From Boesenbergia rotunda (taxonomy: Eukaryota; Streptophyta; Magnoliopsida; Zingiberales; Zingiberaceae), in NCBI GenBank assembly GCA_024364735.1, contig JAGFNQ010000884.1, positions 213,594-277,593 of the forward strand: 64,000 nt of DNA, read 5' to 3'. A program made the position numbers and the translations under genes. Every line of letters starts with the position of its first letter. The first letter of the stretch is position 1. Below the pieces are notes generated by a model. That model searched no databases, was not told where the DNA came from, and saw only the letters and a program-made list of their open reading frames with translations. Of the stretch, positions 22,095 through 33,902 are shown piece by piece.

Positions 22095-23720
22095 ATGGCT
22101 TTGAGAGAAGGTTTTTCCACCACCCGGCCTCCCTTCTTCGCTGTGAAGGAGGGTTTTATCCCTCCAAAGGATGATGAAGGCAAAGAATTAGAATCGTGGC
22201 GTTGGTCGGCTGAACAAACCCAGAAGAGTGAAGCCGACGCGAAGGCGGTGGTGACCTTACAATGTGGCATGAACAAAGACCAACTCATCAAGGTTGGTCC
22301 ATTTACAAGTGCAAAAGATTTGTGGAATAAACTCATTGAACTTCATGAGGGAACCCGAGATTCAAGAATTGCCAAGAGGGATTTGTTCCTCAACCAACTA
22401 CAAAACCTCTCTATGAAGGAAAATGAAACGGTGAGTGAACTTCATAGCCGGTTTAAGGAAGTCCTCAATGGTCTTCATTCTATTGATGAAAAGGTCGAGA
22501 ACCGTGACCTTGTGAGGTATGTGTTGAAAGCCTTTTCAAGGAACTCTTTGTGGTCATCCATGGTGGATGTCTACAAAGTTTCCAAGGATTTATCAATTGT
22601 AAAGTTAGATGATTTATTTTGTGAAATGGAATTGCATGAAATGGCTAACAAAGACCCCAAGGAGAAGGGGATTGCCTTAGTTGCAGGAAAAAAGACTAAG
22701 AAGAAGAAAGAGAAGAAGAAGGAGAAGGAAGTCTCTTCATCTTCATCCTCTTCCGAATCCGAATCCGAGTCCGAGTCCGAGGAAGATGACAGCGGGTCTT
22801 CTTCCTCTGAGATGACAAATTTTGTTAGAAGGATGATGAGGAAGGGTCGACGCTTCAAGGGTAAAGGTAACCCTAGTGAAGTTAAGATTGATAAGACTAA
22901 TATTACTTGTTATGAGTGTAGCAAGAAAGGGCACTTCAAGAAGGACTGCCCAAAGCTCAAGAAGAAGGAGGATAAATCCAAGAAGAAGAAGAAGGCCTTG
23001 AAGGCCACTTGGGATGAATCCTCCTCAAGTTCATCCGATGAAGAGAAGGATGAGAAGAGTACATGGCATGTGGCACTCATGGCATTGGAAGATCAAGAAA
23101 GCAGTGATGAATCCTCCGACTCCTCAAACGCGGCTTCATCATCTTTGGATGATGAAGAGGTAATCACTCCCGAACATAAGAAATGCTATAGAACTATTGC
23201 ATGTTTAACCGATTTTTTGAAGAAGTCAAAATAAAAAATTAAGTCTTTGAAAATTGAAGTTGAACAATTGAAATCCTCTAGGGATGAGGATGTAGATGAT
23301 TTACATGTAGAGATGTTAGAGGATGAGATTAAATCATTGAAAGTAGAGGTTGAACAATTAAAATTCTCTAGGGATGAGGATGTAGATGATTTGCATGTTG
23401 AGATGCTAGAAAATGAGAATAAATCTTTGAAGAGTGAAGTTGAGAGACTCAAGAGTGTTCTTGAGAAATTCTCAACAAGCTCGAAGACCTTAGACATGAT
23501 CTTGAATGCCCAAAGGGCAGTCTATAATAGGGCTGGTATTGGTTACCGACCCAAAGAACCATCATTTGTGTCCTTAATGTCTAGGACTGATGTTAGACAA
23601 TCTAAGACACCTAGAGTTCAAAGAAAAGTAGTCAAGGCATGGGTGCCTAAGACTTGCTTAGTAGGTGCTTTAGGTCCCAAGATTTGGGTACCTAAAACTT
23701 CTATTTTTCGAATTGTGTAG
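22095..23720 (+). pseudogene. Copia A Gag and Gag-proximal coiled coil
   Basis: Starts MALREGFSTTRPPFF at the ATG at 22095. The DUF4219/UBN2-type Gag body follows (KDLWNKLIELHEGT, ENRDLVRYVLKAF), then a Lys-rich and Ser/Glu-rich stretch, then a zinc knuckle CYECSKKGHFKKDC (from 22908). A stop (TAA, 23232) precedes a coiled coil made of two near-repeats containing SRDEDVDDLHVEML, then LDMILNAQRAVYNRAGIGY and WVPK motifs, to a TAG at 23718 (CAG in relatives). Compared with Copia B Gag, about 35 residues holding the YWKSRM block are missing between residues 16 and 20. In SIRE-type elements this part is continuous with pol. Confidence 0.85.
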
Positions 23721-26159
23721 GTTGTGATTGAGGGAGAGCATCTATCAACTTGGTTCGTTGATAGTGGGTGCTCCAAACACATGACTAGGGATAGATCATT
23801 ATTTACTACCCTTCAATGCAAAAATAGAGGTAATGTTTCATTTGGTAACAATGGTAGTCTTAAGGTCATAGGAATATGAGACATTCAAATATCCAAATGT
23901 CTTAGGATTAAGAATGTCCTTCTAGTCAAGGGGATGACATTTAATCTCCTAAGTGTCAGTCAATTGTGTGATGCGAGTTACACAATTGATTTCAAATCAA
24001 GTCAATGTCTAGTTAGACAACCTGACAATTTTGACACGGTACTAGTAGGAACAAGAGTAGATAATATTTACCAAGTTTCTTTTAAAAGTGCTACTAATGC
24101 TTTTGCTAAGTGTCTCATGTCAAGAGAAGATGAGTCCACCCTTTGGCACCGGAGACTAGCACACGTGAAAATGAAGAATATCCGGAAGTTAGCCAACAAG
24201 GGATTAGTTCGTGGCTTACCAAGCATCAAGTATGAAAAAGAAAAGATTTGTGATGCATGTCAAATGGGTAAGCAAATAAAATCTGCACATAAAGGTAAAA
24301 GCACTGTAAGTACTTCTACTGCATTGGATTTACTTCATATGGACTTGTTTGATTGTAGCACTATCATATCCTTGAATGGTAGTAGATATTGTTTTGTTAT
24401 CATTGATAATTTTACTAGATATACATGGACATATTTTCTAAAATATAAGGATCAAACCTTAGATGTTTTCATTTCTTTTTGTAGAAGAGTTGAAAATGAG
24501 AAATCATCAACCATTAAAACAATAAGAAGTGATCATGGAGGTGAATTTCAAAACCAATGATTTTTAGAGTTTTGTCAAGATAGAGGGTATAGACACAATT
24601 TCTCTACTCCTAGAACACCACAACAAAATGGTGTTGTAGAGAGGAAGAACCGGGTCTTACAAGAGGTTGCGCGAAGCATGCTTAAGGATAGCTTGCTACG
24701 TGCAAAATCGAGTCCTCATCCATAGATTCTTAGGAAAGACTCCCCATGAACTTTGGTTTGGAAAACCACCTACGGTTAAACATCTTAGGGTGTTTGGTTG
24801 TAAGGTGCTTATCCTAAACACCAAGGACCACCTTGGAAAGTTCACGGCAAAGGCTGATGAGGGGATACTGGTCGGGTACTCCCTTGTTAGCAAAGCTTAC
24901 CGAGTCTACAACAAGAAGTCTAGATTGGTTGAAGAATCTTCTGATGTTGTCTTTGAAGAAATTCCAAAAGCAAATGATCAATCAGAAGATGTCAATGGAG
25001 CTCAATTCGAACTCAGGCAACTGGGTTTGGATGAAAGTCCAAATGTTGTAGATGGTGGTGATGAGTCTGATGACGGTGAGCCTAGACAACCCATCGATCA
25101 GCCGGATCCTGAGGCTGAGCCGGTGTCTAGTGAAACCATTCAAGAAGCACCACCAACACCAAGGCAAACTAGGTTAGCCTCTAGTCATCCCCAAGACCAA
25201 ATTGTTGGAGGCATCCATCATGGGGTTAGGACTAGATCATTCTTTAGGAATGAGGCTAATGAAGTTGCCTTAATTTTCGAAATTGAACCTAGGAAAATTG
25301 ATGAAGCATTGAATAATCCCGATTGGATCATTGTCATGCAAGATGAGCTAGGTCAATTTGAAAGAAGTCAAGTTTGGGACTTAGTCCCTAGACCTAAGAA
25401 GACCACCATTATTGGAACCAAATGGGTCTTCAAAAATAAACTAAACCATAAGGGAGAAATCATAAGAAACAAGGCACGCTTAGTAGCCAAGGGCTACAGT
25501 CAAGTTGAAGGTCTTGATTATGATGAGACCTATGCTCCCGTGGCACGATTAAAGCTCATCCGATTGATGCTTGCATTTGCAGCACATCGTGGTTTCAAGC
25601 TATATCAAATGGATGTCAAATCGGTCTTTCTAAATGGTTTAATAAGAGAAGAGGTCTATGTCGAACAACCTCTGGGGTTTGAGAGTACCGAATTCCCAAA
25701 CCACGTATTTAAACTCAAGAAGGCGCTTTATGGCCTTAAACAAGCACCCCGAGCTTGGTATGAGCGGTTGTCGACGTTCCTAATTGAAAAAGGTTTTGTT
25801 AGAGGCCAAATAGACCCTACACTGTTTCTACGTAGAGATGGTGACAATATATTTGTAACCCAAGTATATGTCGATGACATAATTTGTGGCTCAAACAACA
25901 AGGGCCATTTAAATGAATTCATTGGACACATGGAGAGTGAATTTGAAATGAGTCTAGTGGGAGAGTTGACTTTCTTCCTTGGACTTGAAATCAAGCAAAC
26001 TCGTGATGGAATCCATGTGCATTAATCAAAGTATACTCAAGAAATGCTTCGAAAATTTAACATGAGTGATTCAAAAGAGGTAACCACTCCCATGGCTACA
26101 AACATAAGATTAGACAATGATAAGAGTGATAAACCTGTTGATTTGACTCAATATTGAAG
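23721..26159 (+). pseudogene. Copia A protease, integrase and reverse transcriptase
   Basis: Continues the Gag frame. Protease WFVDSGCSKHMTRD (about 23750). Integrase zinc motif LWHRRLAH...CDACQMGK (24140-24270), core Asp in LLHMDLFD, second Asp in IRSDHGGEF (about 24530) and Glu in QQNGVVERKN (about 24630). RT with TKWVFKNKLN, YDETYAPVARL, MDVKSVFLNG (Ala is usual where Val stands) and the catalytic YVDD (25867-25878), then FFLGLEIKQ. Breaks: TGA at 23878, TGA at 24558, a frameshift near 24690, TAA at 26023 (CAA expected) and TGA at 26156 (CGA expected). Domain order PR-INT-RT is the Copia order. Confidence 0.9.
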
Positions 26160-26811
26160 CATGATAGGTAGTCTGTTATACCTTACAGCTAGTCGACCTG
26201 ATATACTTTTTGCTGTGGGTATGTGTGCTAGGTATCAAGTATGTGCCAAGGAATCTCATTTAATTGCTGTTAAGAGAATCTTGAGATACCTTAAGGGCAT
26301 AATTGGAGTTGGTCTTTGGTACCCCCGTACCGAATCATTTGACCTAATTGGCTATACCGATTCCGACTATGCTGGATGCAAGTTGGACCGGAAAAGCACG
26401 AGTGGGGGCTGCCAATTTTTAGGATCATCATTAGTAAGTTGGTCAAGTCGGAAGCAACATTGTGTTGCTCTCTCCACGACCGAGGCAGAATATATTGCTA
26501 TGGGAGAGAGCATATCGCAATTGTTGTGGATGATTCATACTCTAGAGGACTATGAATTAAGTTACAAGGGTGTGCAAGTGTTGTGTGACAACATTAGCAC
26601 AATTAACCTAACCAAGAATTCGGTCCATCACTCTAGAACCAAACATATTAAAGTGTGTCACCACTTCATTAGAGATCATGTTGCTAGAGGAGATGTTGTA
26701 CTCTCATATGTAGAGTCCAAATCAAATCTAGCGGACATTTTCACTAAACCACTCCCCGAAAATGAGTTTAGCTTCTTAAGAAGGGAGTTGGGAATGTGTC
26801 GCGCTTCATAG
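26160..26811 (+). pseudogene. Copia A RNase H
   Basis: Open from SMIGSLLYLTASRPD to the natural stop (TAG at 26809). Ty1/Copia RNase H features: GYTDSDYAGC, KSTSGGCQFLG, WSSRKQHCVALSTTEAEY and the C-terminal ADIFTKPLP. The reading is continuous with RT if the TGA at 26156 is ignored. This is the end of pol; the next gene is the accessory ORF more than 1 kb downstream. Confidence 0.9.
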
Positions 26812-27344
26812 ACATGACAATGCATTCAAAACCCTTCATGATCAATTCGAATTGTTGGGATACAATTGGGCAACTTGGAGACATCTCATACAAACTATAA
26901 GGTTTACCAAAACGTTTTTGTTTGATAGATATGGGGTGAGATGCAAGGATCAACTCAATTTCTCAAAATGTCAATGCATCCCTTGAGAAATTTGGTTGAC
27001 GAGATAAAAATCACTACGGTGACCAAGTATGGGGAAAACCAATGCATAACATATGTGTACTTGGCTCCATGATCATACTTGGACATTCCAATCAAGGAAA
27101 CTTGATTGGAGACTTGAATTTGGGACAAACTTGCTTGAAATTGCTTGAATATTTGTTGATTGAGTTTGACTCCACTTGGGTGGAGCAAAGTGATTATTAA
27201 GCCTATAAGGACCTTTGATCCTTGTTCAGGGATCAATTTTAGTCAAGGGACCACTTCCAAAATCGATAATCTTCATCAGATCTTGTCAGAAATCGAAGGG
27301 AAGTCTGAAACTGAAAATTTTAGTTCGTATCAGGAAAGTTCAGG
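26812..27344 (+). other. Spacer between pol and accessory-gene leader
   Basis: AT-rich, no coding sequence I can support in either strand. It leads into the palindrome array that starts near 27345. Confidence 0.5.
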
Positions 27345-27705
27345 GAGCCTGATCGGTCACCGGACCGATCAGGAGTATGTCTGATCGGTCCAACGGACCG
27401 ATCCAGCTCCTTTGCAAAAAATTGTCAAAACCCACTGTGTTGGTTTGGATCGGTCGCCAGACGGATCTGTCACTATGTGGTGATCGGTCCACAGACCGAT
27501 CAGGGGGCTCACAGTAAGCTTACCAAACCTACTGATCGCTCCCTGATCGATCAGCCGATCGATCAGGGGACTGCCTGATCGGTCACCTGACCGATCAGGA
27601 CCAGGATAGATCGATCAGGCCGGAGCCTGATCGGTCTGGGCACTCCCAGATCGAACGGTGATCCGTTCGATCACATTAAATTACGGTTGGTGGACCGATC
27701 CACCG
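27345..27705 (+). promoter_or_regulatory. Internal GATCGGTC/GACCGATC hairpin cluster ahead of the accessory gene
   Basis: Eight or nine inverted repeats with the same 8-bp arms as the LTR array but different loops (ACCG, CAAC, CACA, ACCT) and some altered arms (GATCGAAC...GTTCGATC). Placed about 270-630 bp before the first exon of the accessory gene. I infer a copied LTR control region, possibly an internal promoter; I see no clear TATA box here. Confidence 0.55.
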
Positions 27706-27977
27706 TCTGATTAATTCATCCTAAACCCTACATCTCCCAAGCCCTAATGCCAAAACTCACTTCTTGCGCATCCTCATCCTGAGCGTGAGCTCCTCCTGCG
27801 TTTCCTCCTCCCTGCGCGTGGCTTCTTGCGTTCGTCTCCCTGCTGCGCGTGCGACTGGGTTTTCTTCTACGCTGCTAGGAGTTTCTTTTTGCTGCTGTGT
27901 TCTCTCTCGCAAAACAACATTTGTGTGTGTTGTTCTCTGCGCAAGTCAGCCGCGTGTTTTCTCCAACCAAGTACTTC

Positions 27978-29720
27978 GTGGCACCAAAGTAAGCTTTGTG
28001 TACGATTTTCATTTGGTGCTTATCATTATAACAGCTACCAGTTTTAGGCTAACCATGTTTTTCTTATGGTGTTCCTTTTTGTGTTGTTACCCTAATTCTG
28101 TCGTGACCTTTCCTTGCCATGACCTTCAATTTCCTTGACATGAATCTTATTGATTAACTCTTCACCTCACTGATCAATTCGGTTCCTACAAATGATTGGG
28201 TCATGCTTCATGTGATTATTTCAATATTGTTGTCGCGTGTGCCTTCCAATATGATCAAATCTTTGTGTTATGATTTGAACTCTTGATCAAAATTTGTTTT
28301 CATTTGTTCATTTGATCAAATCTTGCTCATTTGATTCAATTTGTTGTCATGATCAATTCTTCAAACCCTTAGGAAGTCATCCAAGGGCAAGGAATCCGCA
28401 GATGGGTCCTCGAAGGGCAAAGACCCTTCTTCTTCCGCGCCCTCTCGAAGGCCTCAGCCTTCGTCGAGTTCCAGGTTCCCGAACGCTGCTTGTGAGCAAG
28501 CGTTCCAGTCTCGAACCTTCAAGCTGTTGTATTGCCGATCAATTGATGGTCCCTTCTTATCCGAGCATTGTCCCTCCATCATGGAGATAGTTACCTTCTA
28601 CAACCTTGGTTTTCTCCTCTCCCTGGAGCGGACAATAAACTATGACCTTGTTTTTGAGTTTTACAATAATCTGCAACAAGGACCTAACGGGGGATTTGAG
28701 TTTACTATTCAGGTCGCCAAGAGGAATCTTGATTTCTCTTATGATATCTTGGCGGAGTATCTGGGCAGGCGTCGGTCGCCTAACTTCTATTCCATCTACC
28801 CAGAGCTTCCTGACCCCTTACTGCCTCCTTTTGCGGATGTCACCCCCGACAGCATTTATCAGCACTTCTTTGGCCATCCACGACCAGCTGGTCTTGATGA
28901 GTTAGGGCCCGACTTTCCGACCTTTGCGGCTCTCCGTCTTTCCCCTGTTGACTACATTCTCTTCAAGATAATCACGAACTGCATCTTGCCGATAACTTCA
29001 AAACCCTTGACTGAGATTCGTCCCTATCACTGTTTGATGCTCTATTGCATGCATCACCATCTAGACTTTGACATCATAGAGAGCATCTTTCAGTCGATCA
29101 TTTCCTACCGAGAGCCCAGTCGGCGCACAGTCTATATGCCGTTTGGTCACATCATCACTGACTGGCTTATGCCAGTAGGTGTTGATGTAACCAAGGGCAG
29201 GACAGTGCCCATGGTTAAACAAGATTGCCGACTTGGTAGACAGGCGTTTGCCAAGTCTGGAATCATTATCAGGGATCACGATCGGGCTCTTGTGTGGAAG
29301 GATGGGAGAGGTCTTAGAGAGCTGCCTAGGGGAGGCCCACACTTTCAGTCACCAGCAGATGTTGCTGCACATCAGGAGGCTCCCACTGCTACTGCTGACT
29401 ACGACTATGAGCCGGATCCAGACCTGCGCTGGCAGATTTCAGAGCTTGATCGGACCATCCAGCATGATCTTCATTTGCGAGAGCTCTATCGCGAGGAGGT
29501 ACGCTCGGAGTTTCGATCCTTCGATCGCAGACTGACCGCGGTGGAGTCTGATGTCTCGGGGGTCCGTTCTCTGCAGCAGACGTGGTACGACGAGTGGTGC
29601 CGACACACCTTTCCGGGAGATGCGCCCTCTGGTAGTGCTGCACCGGGGTCTTTTGTTCCTGATGATACCACGATGGATGACCCTATGCATGATGACTCCC
29701 CCCCTCCCGCCGATGGTTGA
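27978..29720 (+). CDS. Copia A accessory gene (spliced; putative plant transposon protein)
   Basis: Inferred exon 1 at 27978-27988 (GTG-GCA-CCA-AA; the start codon appears changed from ATG), intron 27989-28372 (GTAAGC...CCCTTAG), exon 2 to 29720. Exon 2 is open: a basic Ser/Lys-rich start (KKSSKGKESADG), a core from about 28560 with CILPITSKPLTEIRPYH, HHHLDFDI and GHIITDWLMPVGVDV, an acidic stretch (DYDYEPDPD), a coiled coil (LRWQISELDRTIQHDL) and a Pro/Asp tail. It shares its core with the Copia B gene at 60385. It lies in the env-like position of SIRE elements, but I see no signal peptide or membrane segment. Resembles proteins labelled 'putative plant transposon protein'; function unknown. 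An unspliced start at 28527 or 28579 is the alternative. Confidence 0.72.
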
Positions 29721-30267
29721 TGTATTCTGCTTCTGCCCATGATTATTTGACTGTCTGGATTGTATGACTCTATGGCTAGATGCCTATGACTTGACTTTGA
29801 TGGTTTTGTGCTGTATTTGCCTTGACTTTAATGCGATTTGATGCATTTGCTATTATGCCTGCTTTTCATATTTGACTTACTATAATCTGCTTATTGTTGG
29901 CTTATATGATTGTTCGTAAAATTGCTATCGTTATGTATGCCTCATTATGCGTTGCTTTGATTATGCTTATGACTCCATATGATACATATGATTGTTTTGT
30001 CATGCCTTATCTTTATCATATGATTTCGTATGTTTTCAAAACTCGATCATACCTTTGTTGTTTTGGGAGACCCCTAGGGTTGAGGGGGAGTATGTGTGAA
30101 CTTAACAACCCCTCTAGACCCTTTTCGGTGTTTGACAAAGGGGGAGAGTGTGGTTGGTTAAGTTTGGGTTAATGTTGTAGGGGGAGGACCCTGATTCCCC
30201 TATGATTCTGGAATTTGAGAAAATTGATTTCAAAATCCCTAAACATAAAATCGGGTTGTCAAACAAT
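29721..30267 (+). other. Copia A 3' untranslated region
   Basis: T-rich noncoding stretch with extra polypurine-like tracts (GAGGGGGAGT near 30090, AAAGGGGGAGAG near 30137, AGGGGGAGG near 30180) before the terminal tract. Confidence 0.55.
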
Positions 30268-30281
30268 AAAAAGGGAGAGAT
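30268..30281 (+). other. Copia A polypurine tract
   Basis: AAAAAGGGAGAGAT immediately before the 3' LTR. Confidence 0.75.
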
Positions 30282-32534
30282 TGTTGATGCAGTCTGACCC
30301 TGATTGTTGTTTTGGTGTTGACACCGATTTTAGTTTAGGTTGATGAGATGATTATGATTGGGATTAAGTCCTGGTCATGGACTAGGCATACCTAGTGGAA
30401 CTAGGTTTGATGAAATCCTAACTTGGAAGGTTAGGTGTGAGAAAATCCTAGCTTGGAGGGCTAGGTGTGAAAAGTCCTAGCTTGGAGGGCTAGGTGTGAA
30501 AAGTCCTAACTTGGAGGGTTAGGTGTGAGAAAATCCTAGTTTGGAGGGCTAGGTGTGAAAAGTCCTAGCTTGGAGGGCTAGGTGTGGAAAAGTCCTAACC
30601 TGGAGGGTTAGGTGTGGAAAAGTCCTAGCCTAGAGAGCTAGGTGTGAAAAGTCCTAGCCTGGAGGGCTAGGTGTGGAAAAGTCCTAACCTGGAGGGTTAG
30701 GTGTGAAAAGTCCTAACCTAGAGGGTTAGGTGTGAAAAAGTCCTGGCTTGGAGGGTCAGGTCCTAGCTTAGAGAGCTAGGTTGATGAAATCCCGGCTCGA
30801 AGGGCCAGGTCCTAGCTTGAAGGGCTAGGTTGGATGAAATCCTGGCTTGGAGGGTCAGGTCCTAGCTTGGAGGGCTAGGTTGGATGAAATCCTAGCTTGG
30901 AGGGCTAGGTTGGAGTCCCTGGATCGGTCTGGTGACCGATCAGGGAAGTTGGCACGGTGCTCCTTCGTGGATCGGTCTGGTGACCGATCCAGCGATGACT
31001 GATCGGTCTAGTGACCGATCAGGGAGCACACAGTGAGGTTGGGAACCAACTGTTAAGCTCCTGATCGGTCTGGTGACCGATCAGGGAGCATACAATTCGC
31101 TCACTGCTCTGCTCCTGATCGGTCTGGTGACCGATCAGGGAGCATACAGTGGGTTTTGGTTCCCCTTACTGCTTGGCTCCTGATCGGTCTGGTGACCGAT
31201 CTGGAACACTGTTCGGATCGTTCTGGTGAACGATCAAGTGTCGCGAGTTCCTCACTATGACCGATCAGGACGGAGCCTGATCGGTCTGATCATGCCCTGA
31301 TCGGTCTGGTGACCGATCAGGAGGGTTGGACTGCGAAGCTAAGAAACCACCCTGCAAAGGGGTGGATCGGATTGGTGATCGATCCACAACCTGGGATCGG
31401 TCTGGTGATCGGTCCCGGAGAAATCATGATTTCTGATTGAGCGTTGGGGACCGATCAAGATGGAGCCTGATCGGTCAGAACCCACCCTGATCGGTCTGGT
31501 GACTGATCAGGAGGCTCTCTGATCGGCCCGGTGACCGATCACTTTAATTCAAAATGCACTGTCAGACGCTCTGATCACGTCTGAACATATCTGATTTCTC
31601 TACGCTTAATCTCTGATACATGATTCTCTGTATGATTTGCTATGCTAATGATCTGATTAAGTTGCAGGTGACAGGAATGGATTCAAACACTCAAGGAGGG
31701 TCAATGGGAGTCTTTCCTTGGAACAGGTTTGTCCATTTTCCATCTCAGGTTGCAACGGGCGCTGGCGCTGCTGGAGCTGCTGGAGCTGCTGACTGGAGCT
31801 AGTCTGACGGAAGCTCAGGGAGTCCAGGAGAGCTCAGTGGTAGGCTGGATGTTGCAGGTGAGCAGTTGGAGGTTGCAGTGAGATGGCTGTGACCTGGGAT
31901 TAGTGGAGGAGACTTAAACGCTGGGTGGCGAACAAGTCTCTGTAACGAAGTTTTCCACATTGTGCTTGTGCGATCTGTTGTTCCATCATCTTGAGCAAGC
32001 AACTGCGATCTTTGAAGAAACATTGTGTTACTTGAGCACTTGGAAGAGAAGCTAGAAGCTTGGCGAGTCCATCAGCGAGAAGACACGAAGAAGGGAGTTC
32101 TTGCGTGAGATCTGCGCTGAGTGGAGCTCGGGTGATGTTTGCTTGTGTTCTTGTGGTTCTAAGTGCTAAGTAAGATCCTTCTTGTGTTTCCTGTACTTTA
32201 TACTTGATTCATTTCGAAACGCTGTGGAGAGGTTACTCCACCGAGAAGGAGGTTGCATTTTATCCGGATTTTTCGGGGCTTGATCTACCGACGATCAAGG
32301 GATCGCCCACCTTAAGGGCACGCCAAGGATAGGGGCAAGTTATCCCCGAACCTTGTAAATCCTCTTGTTAGAGTTTTGCATTTATGTTTAGCTTAGGGTT
32401 TAGTTTTCTGCAACTCTGTTTTTCTTGTGCTTCTGCTGTGTTACTAACATTTGAGGTGCAGAAATACGAAAAGAGCTAAAGTTCAAGTGTCTGGCTACAT
32501 TCACCCCCCTTCTCTAGCCATCCAAGTTCCAACA
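30282..32534 (+). repeat. Copia A 3' LTR (2253 bp)
   Basis: Same ends as the 5' LTR and the same two hairpin arrays (variable-stem units at 30395-30915, GATCGGTC arms at 30921-31545). About 100 bp shorter, from fewer variable-stem units. Followed by TTGTT. Confidence 0.93.
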
Positions 32535-33260
32535 TTGTTAGGTTTTTATCTAATGTCATTTTTAATTCATTACAAGTGTTTATATTAGTTATATGTTCAA
32601 TAGTATTTTCATGTTCTTTAAATCATCACTAAGATATTTCCAATCTCTAAATTCATCCTTTGCTAATAAACATCTATTGTTTTCAGATTTTAACAACTTA
32701 CAACAAAAATAATAAACTTTATCCACATATTTAGTATAAACCAACCATATTTTGTCTCTTATTTCTTCATTACTTTAGTGTCTAGAATTATGACCACAAG
32801 AAAAATGTCTAGAAGTGTTGTCTAAAGGATATACAATATTCATTTATCTTATAGGTCATTTTTCAACTAAAATATCACATGCATTGTCATCAAGATTATC
32901 CCAATTTCTTAGGCCATATATATCAAGTGAAGAAATAAATTGTTCATCAATGTCAATATTCTAATTATCTACCCTATTTAAAATATTTTCATGCTCACTC
33001 AAGTTTTCCCTTTCCTCATTAACATCATGAATCTCATTACACTCATTTACATCATCCACATTCACAATTAAATTTTGTACATTTTCACGAGAACTTTTAA
33101 CATAGAATTTATTAATAACATCTCTTTGTGATTTAGTCAATTGTTATTTTTTTTTCTTTTTTTTTCTTTTCTCATATCTAGAAAGATATTTTTTATGCAA
33201 CAAATTATAATGTATAAAACCACAATAATTACAAAAACAATAGATGATTCAAATTATTTC
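32535..33260 (-). pseudogene. TTF/zf-MYM-type transposase pseudogene, N-terminal fragment
   Basis: Minus strand from about 33260: a CNYCG...H zinc-finger-like start with a Lys-rich tract, then NWDNLDDNACDILVEKWP, NIVYPLDNTSRHFS, DKIWLVYTKYVDKVYYFCCKL, NNRCLLAKDEFRDWKYLS and HENTIEHITNINTCNEL-type readings. It matches the TTF domain region of plant zinc-finger-MYM-like (hAT-related) proteins. The last codons before 32535 continue in register at 19682, which confirms the Copia A insertion point. Several stops and shifts. Confidence 0.75.
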
Positions 33261-33348
33261 ACTAGTAAAGAAATAATATCACCTGTAATATGATAATTTT
33301 CAATATTATTGGAAACGCCCACGGTTTGTTAAACACCTCATCAGACAA

Positions 33349-33600
33349 CATTACAACAAAATTAGGATTACACAACACTTAAAAGACAATATTTTTTAAA
33401 TAAGTGTTATCCTTTTTTTAACAACGCTTTTAATGAAAAATATTGTCTATGTTTTTTATTTCTTACTAAAGACAATACTTTTAATCAAGCGTTGTCTATT
33501 AGTATTTTTTTTAGGCAATGACATCACTTTTAAAAAAGCGTTGTATATTAGCAATTTTTAAAAATATCGACAATAATAGTTTTTTAATAAATAATCTTGT
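33349..33600 (+). repeat. CACTA left end and subterminal repeats
   Basis: Degenerate TIR followed by several copies of an ACAACGCTTTTAA / AAAGCGTTGTCTATTAG motif in both orientations, matching those at 54530-54938. In CACTA elements such repeats are binding sites for the TNPA-type protein. Confidence 0.7.
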
Positions 33601-33900
33601 TTATATCCGTGACTTAACCTCCTTTGTCAAAATGAAAACTCCATAAAAAATTCATCTCCACCAAAACCTTCATCTTAGGAAAACCTAGTCTCCAAAATTT
33701 ATCTTGCCAAGACCAAAACATAGCCTCCAAATTAATTAAACTTTACAACAAAAACAAAATTAACTATAAAAAAGGGAAAAAAAAGATAAATAAAACACCT
33801 GATAACATTCACTTCTTCGCCTTTTAATGTGCCCTAACCCACCCAATCGATAACATCATCACGCGTTGCGCCTCTTGCCGTCTCACTATTCGTTTGTTGC
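33601..33900 (+). other. CACTA interior, no gene seen
   Basis: Lys/Asn-codon-rich AT sequence with no coding or repeat feature I can support. Confidence 0.4.
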
Positions 33901-33902
33901 CT

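Larger units (their letters stand above)
19678..32539 (+). mobile_element. Copia A: complete SIRE/Maximus-like Copia retrotransposon with TTGTT target duplication
   Basis: LTRs at 19683-22036 and 30282-32534 begin TGTTGATGCAG and end TTCCAACA. TTGTT stands on both sides (19678-19682, 32535-32539). Inside are an initiator tRNA-Met primer site, gag, protease, integrase, RT and RNase H in Copia order, then a spliced accessory gene and a polypurine tract. The long LTRs, coiled-coil Gag tail and extra downstream gene fit the SIRE/Maximus lineage. Several stops and a frameshift make it non-autonomous now. It splits the flanking transposase pseudogene. Confidence 0.93.

Noticed and set aside
27764..28138. 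124-codon ORF before the accessory gene
   Set aside because: Overlaps the inferred leader, first exon and intron of the accessory gene and has no recognisable content.
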